The notes under the pieces were generated by a model. The model was given only the letters and a program-made list of their open reading frames with translations. It made no database searches and was not told where the DNA came from. The position numbers were made by a program, and so were the translations under genes. Source: Duganella sp. BJB476 (lineage in GTDB: Bacteria; Pseudomonadota; Gammaproteobacteria; Burkholderiales; Burkholderiaceae_D). From it: a stretch of DNA of 64,000 nucleotides. Shown here one piece after another: positions 9,901 through 18,759 of the stretch. The stretch is from positions 34,981 to 98,980 of the forward strand of contig NZ_QVIO01000014.1 of the NCBI RefSeq assembly GCF_003416895.1, read 5' to 3'. Numbering within the stretch: position 1 is the stretch's first letter; the number at the start of each line of letters is the position of its first letter.

Positions 9901-12900
9901 AGCAGTTTGCCGTGCTGTCCAGCACCCAGCTGGCGGGGCTGCACACGGCGCAGATCGCCGGCCTGGGCGTGCCGCAGATCCTGGGCCTGAGCTCGCGCAA
10001 CATCGCCGGCCTGTCGAGCGCCGACGTGGCCGCCCTGGGCGCCATTGCCATCCGCACCCTGAACACCTCGGCGCTGGCCGCGCTGAGCGCCGAGCAACTG
10101 GCCGCGCTGGCCAACGATCCGTCCGGCAGCCTGTTCGGCACGCTGGGCACGGCGCAAATCGCCGCGCTGCGCCCGCTCGGCCTGTCCGGCCTGAGCACCA
10201 GCCAGGTGGTGGCGCTGAGCACCGCGCAAGCCGCCGTACTGAGCAGCAGCCAGCTGGCCGCGCTCTCCAGCAACGACATCGCGGCGCTGGAAACGGCCGA
10301 CCTGGCCGCGCTCAAGACCGCGGCGCTGACCGGCCTGGGCAGCCAGCAAGTGGCGGCGTTCAACAGCGACCAGGTGACGGCGCTGACCAGCGCCCAGGTC
10401 GCCTCGCTGAGCAGCAGCCAGGTGCTGGCGCTGTCCTCGTCGGCCGTGGCCGGCTTGCAGACCAGCGATGTCGGCGCGCTGAGCACGGCGGTGATCGCCG
10501 CCTTGCCGGTCAGCGTGCTGGTGAAGCTGAGCAGCGCCCAGGTCGCGGCGCTGAGCACGCGCCAGATCGCCGCCCTCGGCACCGACCAGCTGGCCGGCCT
10601 GAGCACGCTGCAACTGGCCGCGCTGACGTCGGCGCAGCTGGGCGCCTTCGGTTCGCGCCAGATCGTCGCGCTGTCGTCGAGCGCCATCGACGCGCTCGAC
10701 CCCGCCGCCCTGACCGGCCTGAAAGCGGCCGCGCTGGCCGCGCTGAGCTCGGCGCAGCTGGCCCAGCTGGGCAACGACACCGGCGGCGCCAGCCATATCG
10801 ACCTGCTGTCCACGCTGCAGATCGCCGCGCTGGGCAGCGCCGCCGTCAGCGGCCTGAGCACGCGCCAGATCGTCGCCCTGAGCACGGCCCAGGCGGCCGC
10901 GCTGAGCAGCGCCCAGCTGGCCGCGTTCGGCACCAGCGCCATCGCCGCGCTGGAAGCGGCGGATGTGGCGGCCTTGCGTGCCGCCGCGTTCGCCAGCCTG
11001 TCGACCGACCAGATGCGGGCCATGACCGCTACCCAGCTGGCCGCGCTGACCACCCAGCAGTTGGCCGCCTTGAGCAGCTTGCAACTGGGCGCCTTGTCCA
11101 GCAACACCCTGCTGGGCCTGACGACCGCCAACATGGCGGTGCTGGGCACCGCCGCCATCAGCGGCCTGACCACGCGCATCATCTCGCAACTGGCGCCGAC
11201 GCAACTGGGGGCGCTGAAATCGCAGCAAGTGATGGCGCTGAGCAGCGACCAGATCGCCGCCATCGGCACCCAGCAAATCGTGGCCTTCAGTTCGGCCCAG
11301 CTGGACGCGTTCGGCTCGCGCCAGATCGCCGGCCTGACCACCATCGACCTGGCCGCGCTCGACAGCCGCGCGCTGCCGGGCCTGAGCACGGCCGCCATCG
11401 CGGCGCTCAGCTCGGCGCAACTGGCGGCCCTAGCCGGCGGCCTCGCCAGCGCCCAGTTCGCCTCGTTGCGCAGCGCGCAGATCGCGGCGCTGAGCACCAC
11501 CGCCTTGTCGGGGCTGGGCAGCGAGCAGCTGGCCGCCCTCACCACCGCCGAGGCGGCCGCGTTCGGCAGCAGCCAGATCGCCGTCTTCAGCACCGCGCAG
11601 ATCGCAGCGCTGCAAAGCGATGACCTGGCCGCGCTGAAGACCGCGGCCATCGCCGCGCTCAGGTCCGATCAGTTGGCCGTGCTGGGCACCGACACCGCCG
11701 GCATCAGCCATATCGACGCCTTGACGACGGCCCAAGTCGTGTCCTTGCGCAGCGCCGCGCTGGCCGGCCTGGACACGCGCCAGATCGTCGCGCTGAGCAC
11801 GACGCAGGCGGCGGCCCTGCTCAGCCAGCAGGTGGCCGCGCTCTCGACCCGGCAGATCGCCGCGCTGGAGACGGCCGACCTGGCCGCGCTGAAGCTGTCC
11901 GCGATCGCCGGCCTGGGCAGTGCGCAGCTGGCGGCGCTGAGCAGCACCCAGCTGGGGGCGTTGACGACCGCGCAGTTCGGCGTGCTGAGCAGCGCGCAGA
12001 TCGGCGCCCTGAGCAGCCAGATGGTGATCGGCCTGGCCACCACCAACCTGGCCGCCCTGAGCCAGCAAGCGGTGGCCGGCCTGAATGTGTCGCTGCTGGC
12101 CAATCTGTCGCAAAACCAGCTCAACAGCCTGAGCACGCGCCAGGTCACGGCGCTGCTGAGCCAGCAGATCGCCGCCCTCGGCAGCGCCCAGCTGGCCGGA
12201 TTGACGCTGGCGCAAATCGGCGCGCTGGGCTCGCTCCAGATGGCCGGCCTGTCGAGCGCGGATATCGTCGCGCTCGACACCGCGCATTTGACCGCCTTCA
12301 GCACGGCGGCGATCGCCAGCCTGCGGTCGGAACAGATGGCGGTGCTGGGCGTGGCGCCGAACGGTGCGCCCTCCCGCGTCGACGCGCTGACCACGGCGCA
12401 GGTGGCGGCCTTCGGTACCGCCGCCTTGCAAGGCTTGACGGCGGCGCAGCTGGCGGCCTTGAGCACCAGCCAGGCAGCGGTGTTGAGCAGCGCGCAACTG
12501 GCGGCGCTGGCGCCGGCGACGCTGGCGGCCATGTCGACCCAGGATGTCGCGGCGCTGCGCACCGTCGCCATCGCCGGCCTCAAGACGGCCCAGGCGGCGG
12601 CGCTGGCGAGCATGCAGCTGGCGGCCTTGACGACCGCCCAGGTCGCCGTGTTGAACAGCGCCCAGGTGGGGGCCTTGAGCACGGCCGCCTTGACGGGCCT
12701 GGAAAGCGCCGACCTCGGCGCGTTGAACACCGCTGCGCTGGGCGGCCTGTCGGGCGCCGCGTTCGGCGGCCTGAGCGCGTCGCAACTGGCCGGCCTGACG
12801 TCGGCCCAGGTGGCGTCGCTGCGCAGCGCCCAGCTCGACGCACTGAACACGCAACAGATTTACGCCTTGAACTCGGTGCAGATTCGTGCGCTGAACTCGC

Positions 12901-14762
12901 AACAGCTGACGCTGCTGTCGCCGTCCGACGTGGCCGCCATCCGCACCGACAACCTGGCTGCGCTGAGCACCTCGGCGCTGGCCGGGCTGACGTCGGCGCA
13001 AATGGCGGTGCTCGGCGCCGATCCGCTGGGCAGTGCGGCGCAGCTGATTTCCGTGCTCGGCACGGCGCAGATCGCCGCCTTGCGCACCGGCGCCTTGCAG
13101 GGCTTGAGCACGGCCCAGGTCGTGGCGCTGACCACGACCCAGGCCGCAACGCTGAGCAGCGCCCAGTTGGGCGCCTTGCAGCTGACCACGCTGGCGGCGA
13201 TGGAAACGGCGGACCTGGCGGCACTGAAAACCGCGGCCATCGCCGGCCTGCGCACGCAGCAGCTGCAGGTCTTGAGCACCGCCCAGCTGGCGGCGCTGGG
13301 CAGCGCCCAGGTGGCCGCGCTCAACAGCACCCAGCTGAGCACCTTGAGCGCCGGCCAGGTGGCGGCGCTGAGCACGGCGGATGTGGCCGCGATCAACCCG
13401 CTGCTGCTGAACGCCGCCGCGCGCGACGGCAGCCTGCTGTCGGCGATGGGCACGGCCCAGCTGCGCGCCATGACCACGGCGCAGTTCGCCGCGCTGGGGT
13501 CGGCGGCGGTGGTGCAGATCCAGGCTTTTGCGCTGGCGGCCATCGAAACGGCCGACCTCGCGGCGCTGGGCACGGCCGCGATCCGCGCGCTGCATGACGA
13601 CCAGTTGCTGGCGCTGGGCACCGAACAGATCGCCGCGCTCAGCCTGGCGCAAATCGGCGCGCTGCTGCCGAACGCTTCCAGCGCCAGTCAGTTCACCGGC
13701 GCCCAGATGGCGGCGTTCTCGTCGGCCCAGCTGGGGGCGCTGAGCACTGCGCTGATCGCCGACCTGACGGCGGCCAACCTGACCGCCATCGAAACCCGCG
13801 ACATCCCCGGCCTGAGCACGCGCCAGTTCGCCGCGCTGACGACGACGCAGATGCAGGCACTGCTGACGGCGCAGTTGTCGGCGCTGACCACCACCCAGAC
13901 CCACGCGATCTCCTTGACCCAGTACAACGCCTTGAGCGCCGACCAGGTCGCCGCCTTCAGCGCGGCCCAGCTGGCCGCCATGCCATTCCAGACGCCGCTG
14001 GTGCTGGACCTGGACGGCAACGGCGTCACCACGCTGGGGCTGGAGGCGGGCGTCCAGTTCGACCTGGCGGCCAACGGCCAGCGGCGCGCCACCGGTTGGG
14101 TGGGCGCCGGCGACGGCCTGTTGGCGCTGGACCGCAACCACAACGGCAGCATCGACGACGGTAGCGAGCTGTTCGGTTCGTCCACCCGCCTGGCCGCCGG
14201 CGGCACCGCCGCCAACGGTTACCAGGCGCTGGCGGAACTGGACAGCAACCACGACGGCATGATTAGCGCGCTCGACGCCGGCTACGGCGACCTGCGCGTG
14301 TGGGTCGACGCCAATGCCGACGGCGTCAGCCAGCCCGGCGAGTTGAAGACGCTGGCGGAACTGCGCATCACCAGCCTGAACCTGGATGTGCAGCGCGGCG
14401 GCGCCGTCGACCATGGCAACCTCATCGGCCTGACCTCCAGCTACACCAGCGCCGACGGCCAGCAGCACGCGGCCGCCGACGTCTGGTTCAAGCAGGGCTT
14501 GAGCGCGCAGGTCAGCGGCATGGCGCAAGCCTTGTCGGCGTTCGACGCCGGCGCGCCGCAGGCGCAGCAGGCCAGCCTGGACTTCGACGGCGGCCGCCCG
14601 GCCGGCGCCCTGGCGGCCAACGCGGCGCGCATGGCCGATGTGCTGCAACAGTTCCACGAGCTCGGCCGCAACGCCGCGGGCGGACAGGCGGACAGCGACA
14701 CGCTGCGCCTGAAAGCCTTGCAGCAGACGGCCAGCCATGGCCTGCTGGCGGTGCCCAAATAG
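6969..14762 (+). CDS. octapeptide-repeat giant protein 1 with C-terminal calcium-binding module
   Basis: This 2597-residue protein is made almost wholly of tandem octads, consensus L-[SGT]-[ST]-x-Q-[IVL]-A-[AG], from near residue 9 to about 2337 (roughly 290 units). The octads are grouped in a longer period near 27 units, marked by A-L-E-T-A-D-L-A-A-L-K and by a glycine/aspartate loop (LGNDTGG, LGTDTAG, LGADPLG). From about residue 2338 the sequence changes to VLDLDGNGVTTL, DGLLALDRNHNGSIDDGSELFG and VWVDANADGVSQPGEL. This matches the FrpC/RTX-type C-terminal module, with an EF-hand-like loop D-x-N-x-D-G. No signal peptide, membrane helix or RTX nonapeptide block is seen, and no type I secretion genes lie in the window. 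AGGA stands 7 bases before the ATG at 6969 (an overlapping GTG is at 6966). Secretion and a structural or adhesive role are inferred. Confidence 0.85.
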   Translation: MSTFVPIITTDQIANHLTTQDVLSWTSEDIAALSSLQVPALRTDHLSVMTSSQLAYLATANVAVLTTQDLAAIKPTVLNAVGALPSGFMGALSSAQIVALSTAQAAALGTQAFSNLSTQAIAAFETADLAALSSADIASLSSDQVALMSTGQLAALGTHQLVTLTADEILAIGTRGIAALGTKSIAALSTAQMSGLSSGQVAALSTAQAAALSGAQLNALASDVVAALETADLVALKTAALAALSTRTIAALGSTQLGALTTGEFAALGSAQIGAIASASLAGLSSADLAVLNPLAVPVLGTALMAGLSTVQLAGFGTRHIAAMSSDQIAALGSAQIHSLSSLQIGAFGSRQVLGLSTADIAAIGSAGIKALSADAVGALTSDQFAQLGAGAPGQIALLGTAQLAALKTSMLAGLTTDQVVALSTAQAAALSSAQIASLSTAQLAAMETADLAAVKIAGIAGLSTLQVSVLNSGQVNALATAQFASLSTRQLNALSAVVLNYLTNAAVLALSPASVASLSPAQLGAMGSLQINALSTRQVAALTTAQIAGMSSSSQFERMNTAMVAALSASQAAALSSDDLVTLFAIDAGKALSTTAFAALSSSQFYGLWNGVGYGNGFGAITTAQIAAMNTSALSILNAPGFYWTLSSAQAAALSSKQLSSLSTSGVHGLLTEQVAALRTASIAGLSTQQIAVLDSAQVRALTTAQIAALSSTQFGALSSAGLDGLEPGDLAALNSGAIAVLGSAALASLDTTQIAGLGTRQIASLSSTQLNALNSAQAHSLTSTQLAALSSLQLANLSTAEVAALNAASLPGLRTAAIVGLNSDQLTALGSAQVQALSTAQITALRSAALAGLTTAETVALTATQVAALSSGQLRAMSTQAIAAMEPLDLAALRTAAIPGLSSAQVAALNSGQLAALTMAQFLTLNASQLSALSSDTIAGFASANMAAFSTANIAALSASAVGNLSALQLSSLTSQQFAVLSSTQLAGLHTAQIAGLGVPQILGLSSRNIAGLSSADVAALGAIAIRTLNTSALAALSAEQLAALANDPSGSLFGTLGTAQIAALRPLGLSGLSTSQVVALSTAQAAVLSSSQLAALSSNDIAALETADLAALKTAALTGLGSQQVAAFNSDQVTALTSAQVASLSSSQVLALSSSAVAGLQTSDVGALSTAVIAALPVSVLVKLSSAQVAALSTRQIAALGTDQLAGLSTLQLAALTSAQLGAFGSRQIVALSSSAIDALDPAALTGLKAAALAALSSAQLAQLGNDTGGASHIDLLSTLQIAALGSAAVSGLSTRQIVALSTAQAAALSSAQLAAFGTSAIAALEAADVAALRAAAFASLSTDQMRAMTATQLAALTTQQLAALSSLQLGALSSNTLLGLTTANMAVLGTAAISGLTTRIISQLAPTQLGALKSQQVMALSSDQIAAIGTQQIVAFSSAQLDAFGSRQIAGLTTIDLAALDSRALPGLSTAAIAALSSAQLAALAGGLASAQFASLRSAQIAALSTTALSGLGSEQLAALTTAEAAAFGSSQIAVFSTAQIAALQSDDLAALKTAAIAALRSDQLAVLGTDTAGISHIDALTTAQVVSLRSAALAGLDTRQIVALSTTQAAALLSQQVAALSTRQIAALETADLAALKLSAIAGLGSAQLAALSSTQLGALTTAQFGVLSSAQIGALSSQMVIGLATTNLAALSQQAVAGLNVSLLANLSQNQLNSLSTRQVTALLSQQIAALGSAQLAGLTLAQIGALGSLQMAGLSSADIVALDTAHLTAFSTAAIASLRSEQMAVLGVAPNGAPSRVDALTTAQVAAFGTAALQGLTAAQLAALSTSQAAVLSSAQLAALAPATLAAMSTQDVAALRTVAIAGLKTAQAAALASMQLAALTTAQVAVLNSAQVGALSTAALTGLESADLGALNTAALGGLSGAAFGGLSASQLAGLTSAQVASLRSAQLDALNTQQIYALNSVQIRALNSQQLTLLSPSDVAAIRTDNLAALSTSALAGLTSAQMAVLGADPLGSAAQLISVLGTAQIAALRTGALQGLSTAQVVALTTTQAATLSSAQLGALQLTTLAAMETADLAALKTAAIAGLRTQQLQVLSTAQLAALGSAQVAALNSTQLSTLSAGQVAALSTADVAAINPLLLNAAARDGSLLSAMGTAQLRAMTTAQFAALGSAAVVQIQAFALAAIETADLAALGTAAIRALHDDQLLALGTEQIAALSLAQIGALLPNASSASQFTGAQMAAFSSAQLGALSTALIADLTAANLTAIETRDIPGLSTRQFAALTTTQMQALLTAQLSALTTTQTHAISLTQYNALSADQVAAFSAAQLAAMPFQTPLVLDLDGNGVTTLGLEAGVQFDLAANGQRRATGWVGAGDGLLALDRNHNGSIDDGSELFGSSTRLAAGGTAANGYQALAELDSNHDGMISALDAGYGDLRVWVDANADGVSQPGELKTLAELRITSLNLDVQRGGAVDHGNLIGLTSSYTSADGQQHAAADVWFKQGLSAQVSGMAQALSAFDAGAPQAQQASLDFDGGRPAGALAANAARMADVLQQFHELGRNAAGGQADSDTLRLKALQQTASHGLLAVPK
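6993..13979 (+). repeat. 24-bp (8-codon) tandem repeat array with a super-period near 660 bp
   Basis: The coding repeat has a period of 24 bp. Anchor loops of the longer unit start at about 8130, 10107, 10767, 11682, 12345 and 13011. Their spacings are 660, 915, 663 and 666 bp, and the first interval (1977) is three times 659. So the unit is 27 octads (648 bp) plus a 4-6 residue loop, with one irregular interval containing about 11 extra octads. Copies are diverged in sequence but not in phase. Confidence 0.85.
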
Positions 14763-14782
14763 CCCGCGCCACAGCTTAAAAA

Positions 14783-14834
14783 ACCGCCAGCCTGGACGCG
14801 CTCAAGATCGCGTTCAGTGCCGGCGGTTTTTTTT
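14783..14834 (+). terminator. terminator after octapeptide giant 1
   Basis: A long imperfect hairpin joins ACCGCC-AGCCTGGACGCG with CGCGTTCAGTGCC-GGCGGT. An A run stands upstream and eight T residues follow. It separates the first giant gene from the second, so the two appear to be separate transcripts. Confidence 0.82.
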
Positions 14835-14916
14835 GCCTGCGCGCATAGCAAATCCTTAATCTTTCCTTTTCCCTCAACTCAAGCGCGCTACCACTTCATT
14901 AAAAAAAGGAAATACC

Positions 14917-17900
14917 ATGACCTTCGACAGCAGCCTGACCCCGGAGCAGTTTGCCGCCGGCGGCACCCGTCTGATCAGCCGGCTCACCACCGCCGACCTG
15001 GCCCACCTGGGCGTTGAGTACATCGCGGCGATGACCACGGCGCAGGCCAATACCCTGACCGGCCCGCAACTGGCGGCGCTGCCGGCGGCCAGCGTCAGCG
15101 CCCTGCAGCCGGCCGACTTCGCGGCCTTGCGCACCTACTCGCTGAACCAGGTTTCGCAATCGACCGCCTTCATGGCGGCGCTGACGCCGGAACAACTGGC
15201 GGGGCTGACGGTGGGGCAGGCTGGACTGCTCAGCGCGAAGGGCATCCGTGGCCTGTCGCCCGAGGCGCTGGCCGCCATCGGCACCAGGCAGGTCAACATG
15301 CTGGCGGTCGCGCTGATCGAGAACCTGCAACCGGAGCAGGTGCACGCGCTGAGCGCCGGCCAGATCGCCGCGCTCAAGCCCGGCCAGGTGGCCGCGCTGC
15401 CGCTGCTGCGCCGCGAGGGCGAAGACATGTTCAGCGCCGACCAGATCGCGGCGTTTTCCACGCTGCAGATCGGCGCGCTGAGCACGGCGCTGATGAAGCA
15501 GCTGAGCGCCACCGAGCTGGCGGCGATTGAAACGGCCGATGTCGCGGCGCTGGGCTCGCGCCAGATCGGCGTGCTGAGCGTTGAGCAGCTGCTGTCGCTG
15601 ACCCTGGACCAGTTGCACGCGCTGCAGAGCCGCCAGGTGGTGGCGCTGGGCAGCAGCCAGATCCAGGCGCTCGATGCCGAGCGCATCCATGCGCTGGGCG
15701 CGGCGGTCATCGGCGCGCTGAGCACGGCGCAATTCCACACGCTGCAGGCGGCCCAGCTGCATGCGCTGAGCAGCGCCCAGCTGGCCACGCTGACCGCGCG
15801 CCAGTTCGGCGTGCTGTCGACCGCCGACATCATGGCGCTCGACGGCGCCAGCCTGGCCGCGCTGCGGGTGGCGGTGATGGCGGCCCTGGGCTCGGCCCAG
15901 CTGGCCGCGCTGGGCGCCGGCGGCGACGGCGATTTCGGCCTGTTCTCGAGCGCGCAGGTGGCGGCGCTGGGCAGCGCAGCGCTGTCGGGCCTGACGGCGC
16001 AGCAGGCGGCGCAGCTGACCAGCGCCCAGGCCGCCGCATTGAACGCGACGCAGCTGGGCAGCTTGTCGACCCAGGCCATCGTCGCGCTCGACGGCAGCGA
16101 CCTGGCGGCCTTGAAGGCGAGCGCCATCGCCGGCCTCAAGACGCGCCAGATGGCCGCCCTCAACGGCGAACAATGGGCCGCGCTGACCACGGCGCAGGTG
16201 GCCATGCTGAGCAGCAGCCAGGTCAACGCGCTCGACAGCGAAGCCTTCGCCGCGATCGAGACCGCCGACCTGGCCGCGCTGGGGGTGACCGCGATCGCCG
16301 GCCTGTCGACCCGCCTGCTGGCGCTGCTGGACCCGGACCGCATCGGCGCGCTGACGGCGCGCCAGCTCACTGCCTTCGGCTCGGCCAGCCTGAACGCCCT
16401 GAGCATTGAACAATTCCAGGCCTTGAGCACGGCGCAGCTCGCCAAGCTGAACCCGGCGTCGGCGGCCGGCCTGTCGACCGCCAACCTGGCGGCGCTGTCG
16501 CCGGCCGCGCTGGCGGCGCTGCCGGCCACGGTGTTCGGCGGGCTGAACTCGGCGCAGTTTGCCGTGCTGGGCGGGGCGGAACATCAGATCGGCCTGCTCA
16601 GCACGGCGCAGATCGCCCAGCTCAAGCCGGCCGCGCTGGCCGGCATGACGGTCGAGCAGGCCGTCGCGCTGAGCACGGCGCAGGCGGCCACGCTGAGCGG
16701 CGTGCAGATCGCCGCGCTGTCGCTGGAGGCGGTGGCGGCGCTGGAGGCGCAGGACTTCGCGGCGCTGAGCGCGGCGGCGATCTACGGCTTGCGCACCGCG
16801 CAGCTGGCGGTGCTGGGCAGCGAGCAGATCCTGGGGCTGACCACGGCCCAGGCGTCCGGCCTGGGCAGCCAGCACATCGCCGCCCTGTCCAGCGACGTGA
16901 TGGCGCAGATGCAGACGGCGGAAATCGCCGCGCTGCGGCTCGGCGCCATCGTGGGCCTGCGTACCGACCAGTTGCAAGCCATGGGCAGCGACCGGATCAA
17001 CGCGCTGTCGGCCGGCCAGGCTTCCATGCTCAACAGCACCCAGTTCGCCGCGCTGTCGGCCGAGGTGGTGGCCAATTTGCAGCTGAGCGACCTGGCGGGG
17101 CTGAACACCTCGGTGATCGCCAACCTGGCGCCGGCCACGCTGGCGGCGCTGACCAGCAGCCAGATCGGCGCGCTGCTCGGACGCCAGGTGGCGGTGCTGA
17201 CCACCGCCGCGCTGGCCGGCCTGAGCCTGGAACAGTTCGCTGGCTTGACGGTCACGCAGTTCGGCGTGCTGACCTCGCGCCAGTACCAGGCCTTGACCGC
17301 GGAGGAAGTGGCGGCGATACGCACCGGGCAGCTGGCGGCGCTGTCGTCGCAGGTAGTCGGCAGTTTGAGCACGGCGCAGTTGGCGGCGTGGTCGACGATG
17401 CAGGTGGCGGCGCTGAGCGCGGCCCAAGCGGCGGCGCTGGCGGCCTCGCAGTTGCGCGGCCTGGGCAGCGACGGCCTGGCCGCGCTGAGCACGACGGCGG
17501 TCGGCGGCCTGAGCACCAGCGCCATCGCCCAGCTGCTGCCGGAACAGTTGCAGGCGTTCGGCACCGGGCAGATCGCCGCCTTGTCGCAGCGCCAGATCGC
17601 GGCGCTGCCGACCGCGCACATCGCCGGCGGCGACGTGCTGACCACGGATCAGATCGTGGCGCTGACGTCGAGCCAGGTGGCGGCGCTGAGCAAGCCGTTG
17701 CTGGCGGCGCTGGGTGCGGACGACCTGGCGGCGATCGAAACGCGCGACCTGCGGGCCCTGAGCAGCGCGCAGCTGGCGGTGCTGTCGACCGCGCAGATCG
17801 GCGCGCTGACGACGGCGCAGGCGGTGGTGTTCACGACCGCGCAGACGGCCGGCCTGAGCACGGCGCAGATGGCGGCGCTGGCGGCGGCCAAGCTGCCGCA

Positions 17901-18126
17901 CCTGACGGCGCAGGGCGGCCCGTCCTTGCGGATGAAGGTGGGCGGCATGGTGGAGGCGCTGGCGGCCTTCGGCGAGGCCTGCCAGCCGGTCGCGGCCGGG
18001 CAGTCGTCGCTGGCGATGCCGGGCGGGCTGAAGGAGGCGGCCGGCATGCTGGCCGCGCCGGATGGCTTGCGATTGACTACTCTGTTGCCGGAGACGAAGG
18101 ACTTGCTGGCGCCTCCGCGCAAGTAA
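14917..18126 (+). CDS. octapeptide-repeat giant protein 2
   Basis: This 1069-residue paralogue of the preceding gene starts MTFDSSLTPEQFAAGG. The same octads run to about residue 990 (roughly 120 units). The longer period is visible from glycine-rich loops near 15910 (LGAGGDGDFG) and 16567 (LGGAEHQIG), 657 bp apart. The C-terminal 75 residues are non-repetitive (RMKVGGMVEALAAFGEAC, then LRLTTLLPETKDLLAPP). They resemble the last part of giant 1 (QVSGMAQALSAFDAG) but lack the calcium-binding module. AAGGAAATACC precedes the ATG. No signal peptide or transmembrane segment is present. Function is unknown; co-function with giant 1 is inferred from adjacency and shared architecture. Confidence 0.83.
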   Translation: MTFDSSLTPEQFAAGGTRLISRLTTADLAHLGVEYIAAMTTAQANTLTGPQLAALPAASVSALQPADFAALRTYSLNQVSQSTAFMAALTPEQLAGLTVGQAGLLSAKGIRGLSPEALAAIGTRQVNMLAVALIENLQPEQVHALSAGQIAALKPGQVAALPLLRREGEDMFSADQIAAFSTLQIGALSTALMKQLSATELAAIETADVAALGSRQIGVLSVEQLLSLTLDQLHALQSRQVVALGSSQIQALDAERIHALGAAVIGALSTAQFHTLQAAQLHALSSAQLATLTARQFGVLSTADIMALDGASLAALRVAVMAALGSAQLAALGAGGDGDFGLFSSAQVAALGSAALSGLTAQQAAQLTSAQAAALNATQLGSLSTQAIVALDGSDLAALKASAIAGLKTRQMAALNGEQWAALTTAQVAMLSSSQVNALDSEAFAAIETADLAALGVTAIAGLSTRLLALLDPDRIGALTARQLTAFGSASLNALSIEQFQALSTAQLAKLNPASAAGLSTANLAALSPAALAALPATVFGGLNSAQFAVLGGAEHQIGLLSTAQIAQLKPAALAGMTVEQAVALSTAQAATLSGVQIAALSLEAVAALEAQDFAALSAAAIYGLRTAQLAVLGSEQILGLTTAQASGLGSQHIAALSSDVMAQMQTAEIAALRLGAIVGLRTDQLQAMGSDRINALSAGQASMLNSTQFAALSAEVVANLQLSDLAGLNTSVIANLAPATLAALTSSQIGALLGRQVAVLTTAALAGLSLEQFAGLTVTQFGVLTSRQYQALTAEEVAAIRTGQLAALSSQVVGSLSTAQLAAWSTMQVAALSAAQAAALAASQLRGLGSDGLAALSTTAVGGLSTSAIAQLLPEQLQAFGTGQIAALSQRQIAALPTAHIAGGDVLTTDQIVALTSSQVAALSKPLLAALGADDLAAIETRDLRALSSAQLAVLSTAQIGALTTAQAVVFTTAQTAGLSTAQMAALAAAKLPHLTAQGGPSLRMKVGGMVEALAAFGEACQPVAAGQSSLAMPGGLKEAAGMLAAPDGLRLTTLLPETKDLLAPPRK
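14938..17890 (+). repeat. 24-bp tandem repeat array of octapeptide giant 2
   Basis: The octad period is continuous, with markers IETADVAALGS (near 15530), LDGSDLAALKA (near 16090), IETADLAALGV (near 16257), LEAQDFAALSA (near 16741) and IETRDLRALSS (near 17734). The recurring 27-octad organisation links it to giants 1 and 3. Confidence 0.8.
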
Positions 18127-18134
18127 GCAGGTTC

Positions 18135-18620
18135 TTACAGCGGCTGGAACACTCCGGCCGCTTTGTTTTTCTGCACGTTATCCCACGCGAAGATCTTGCC
18201 GTTCATGGCCACATACACGCCCGGCGGCAGGGTCTGCGCCACGCCGGCGGCAAAGCCCAGGTTGAACATCGCGTCGGAATTTTCGATCGCGTAAGGGATC
18301 ATGGCGCCGGTCAGCACGATAGTCTGGCCCAGGCCGGCGGGTCCCAGCACGGCGGCGGTCTGCGGCATGGTGTCGGTGCCGTGGATGATGACGATCGCCT
18401 TTTCGCTGGCGGCGCGGCACGAGGCCAGGATGCGCTCGCGGTCGGCGTCCACCATGTCCAGCGAATCCATCAGCGGCAACTGTTCCAGCGCCACGTCCAC
18501 CGTCAGGCGGCAGCGCGCCAGCAGCGCCGGCACATGGCTGTCGGCGAAGCCCAGGGTGCCGTTCAGTTCGTTGTAGTGTTTGTCGAAGGTGCCGCCGGTG
18601 GCGAGGATGCGCAGGGTCAT
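18135..18620 (-). CDS. short asparaginase-domain protein
   Basis: The 161-residue protein matches the N-terminal half of L-asparaginase: ILATGGTFDK carries the first catalytic Thr, and IIHGTDTMPQTAAVL carries the second Thr-Asp pair. VLTGAMIPYAIENSDAMFNLGFA follows. Classical AnsA/AnsB enzymes are about 330 residues and have a separate C-terminal domain, absent here. The gene is intact, ends cleanly and has no C-terminal remnant downstream, so it looks like a naturally short family member. Whether it hydrolyses asparagine is unclear. Confidence 0.78.
   Translation of the reverse strand: MTLRILATGGTFDKHYNELNGTLGFADSHVPALLARCRLTVDVALEQLPLMDSLDMVDADRERILASCRAASEKAIVIIHGTDTMPQTAAVLGPAGLGQTIVLTGAMIPYAIENSDAMFNLGFAAGVAQTLPPGVYVAMNGKIFAWDNVQKNKAAGVFQPL
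18139..18171 (+). terminator. terminator of octapeptide giant 2, inside the 3' end of the asparaginase-like gene
   Basis: AGCGGCTGG (18139-18147) pairs with CCGGCCGCT (18154-18162) through nine pairs with one T-G wobble, and TTTGTTTTT follows. The hairpin is part of the last codons of the convergent minus-strand gene, so one sequence serves both. Confidence 0.7.
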
Positions 18621-18759
18621 GATGAAAGCTCAGGCAGATTAAAATGATCTGCATCATAACCCAAACCGCAAGCGCCCAAGAACGCGAAAAGAGTCCGTCG
18701 GCGGGCTGGAAAGTTGGGCATACTATGGCTACACTGGTTTCTTTGTTCGTTTCGATACC

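Noticed and set aside
8556..11420. Very long minus-strand open frames across the giant genes (for example 8556-11420, 11430-14738, 14899-17901 and 61021-63999)
   Set aside because: A 24-bp repeat is a multiple of three, so every frame inherits a stop-free periodic peptide. These frames have no ribosome binding site, lack recognisable domains and mirror the plus-strand repeats.
6993..13979. RTX nonapeptide (GGxGxDxxx) calcium repeats in giant 1
   Set aside because: No glycine-rich nonapeptide blocks are present. Only the C-terminal D-rich module resembles RTX proteins.
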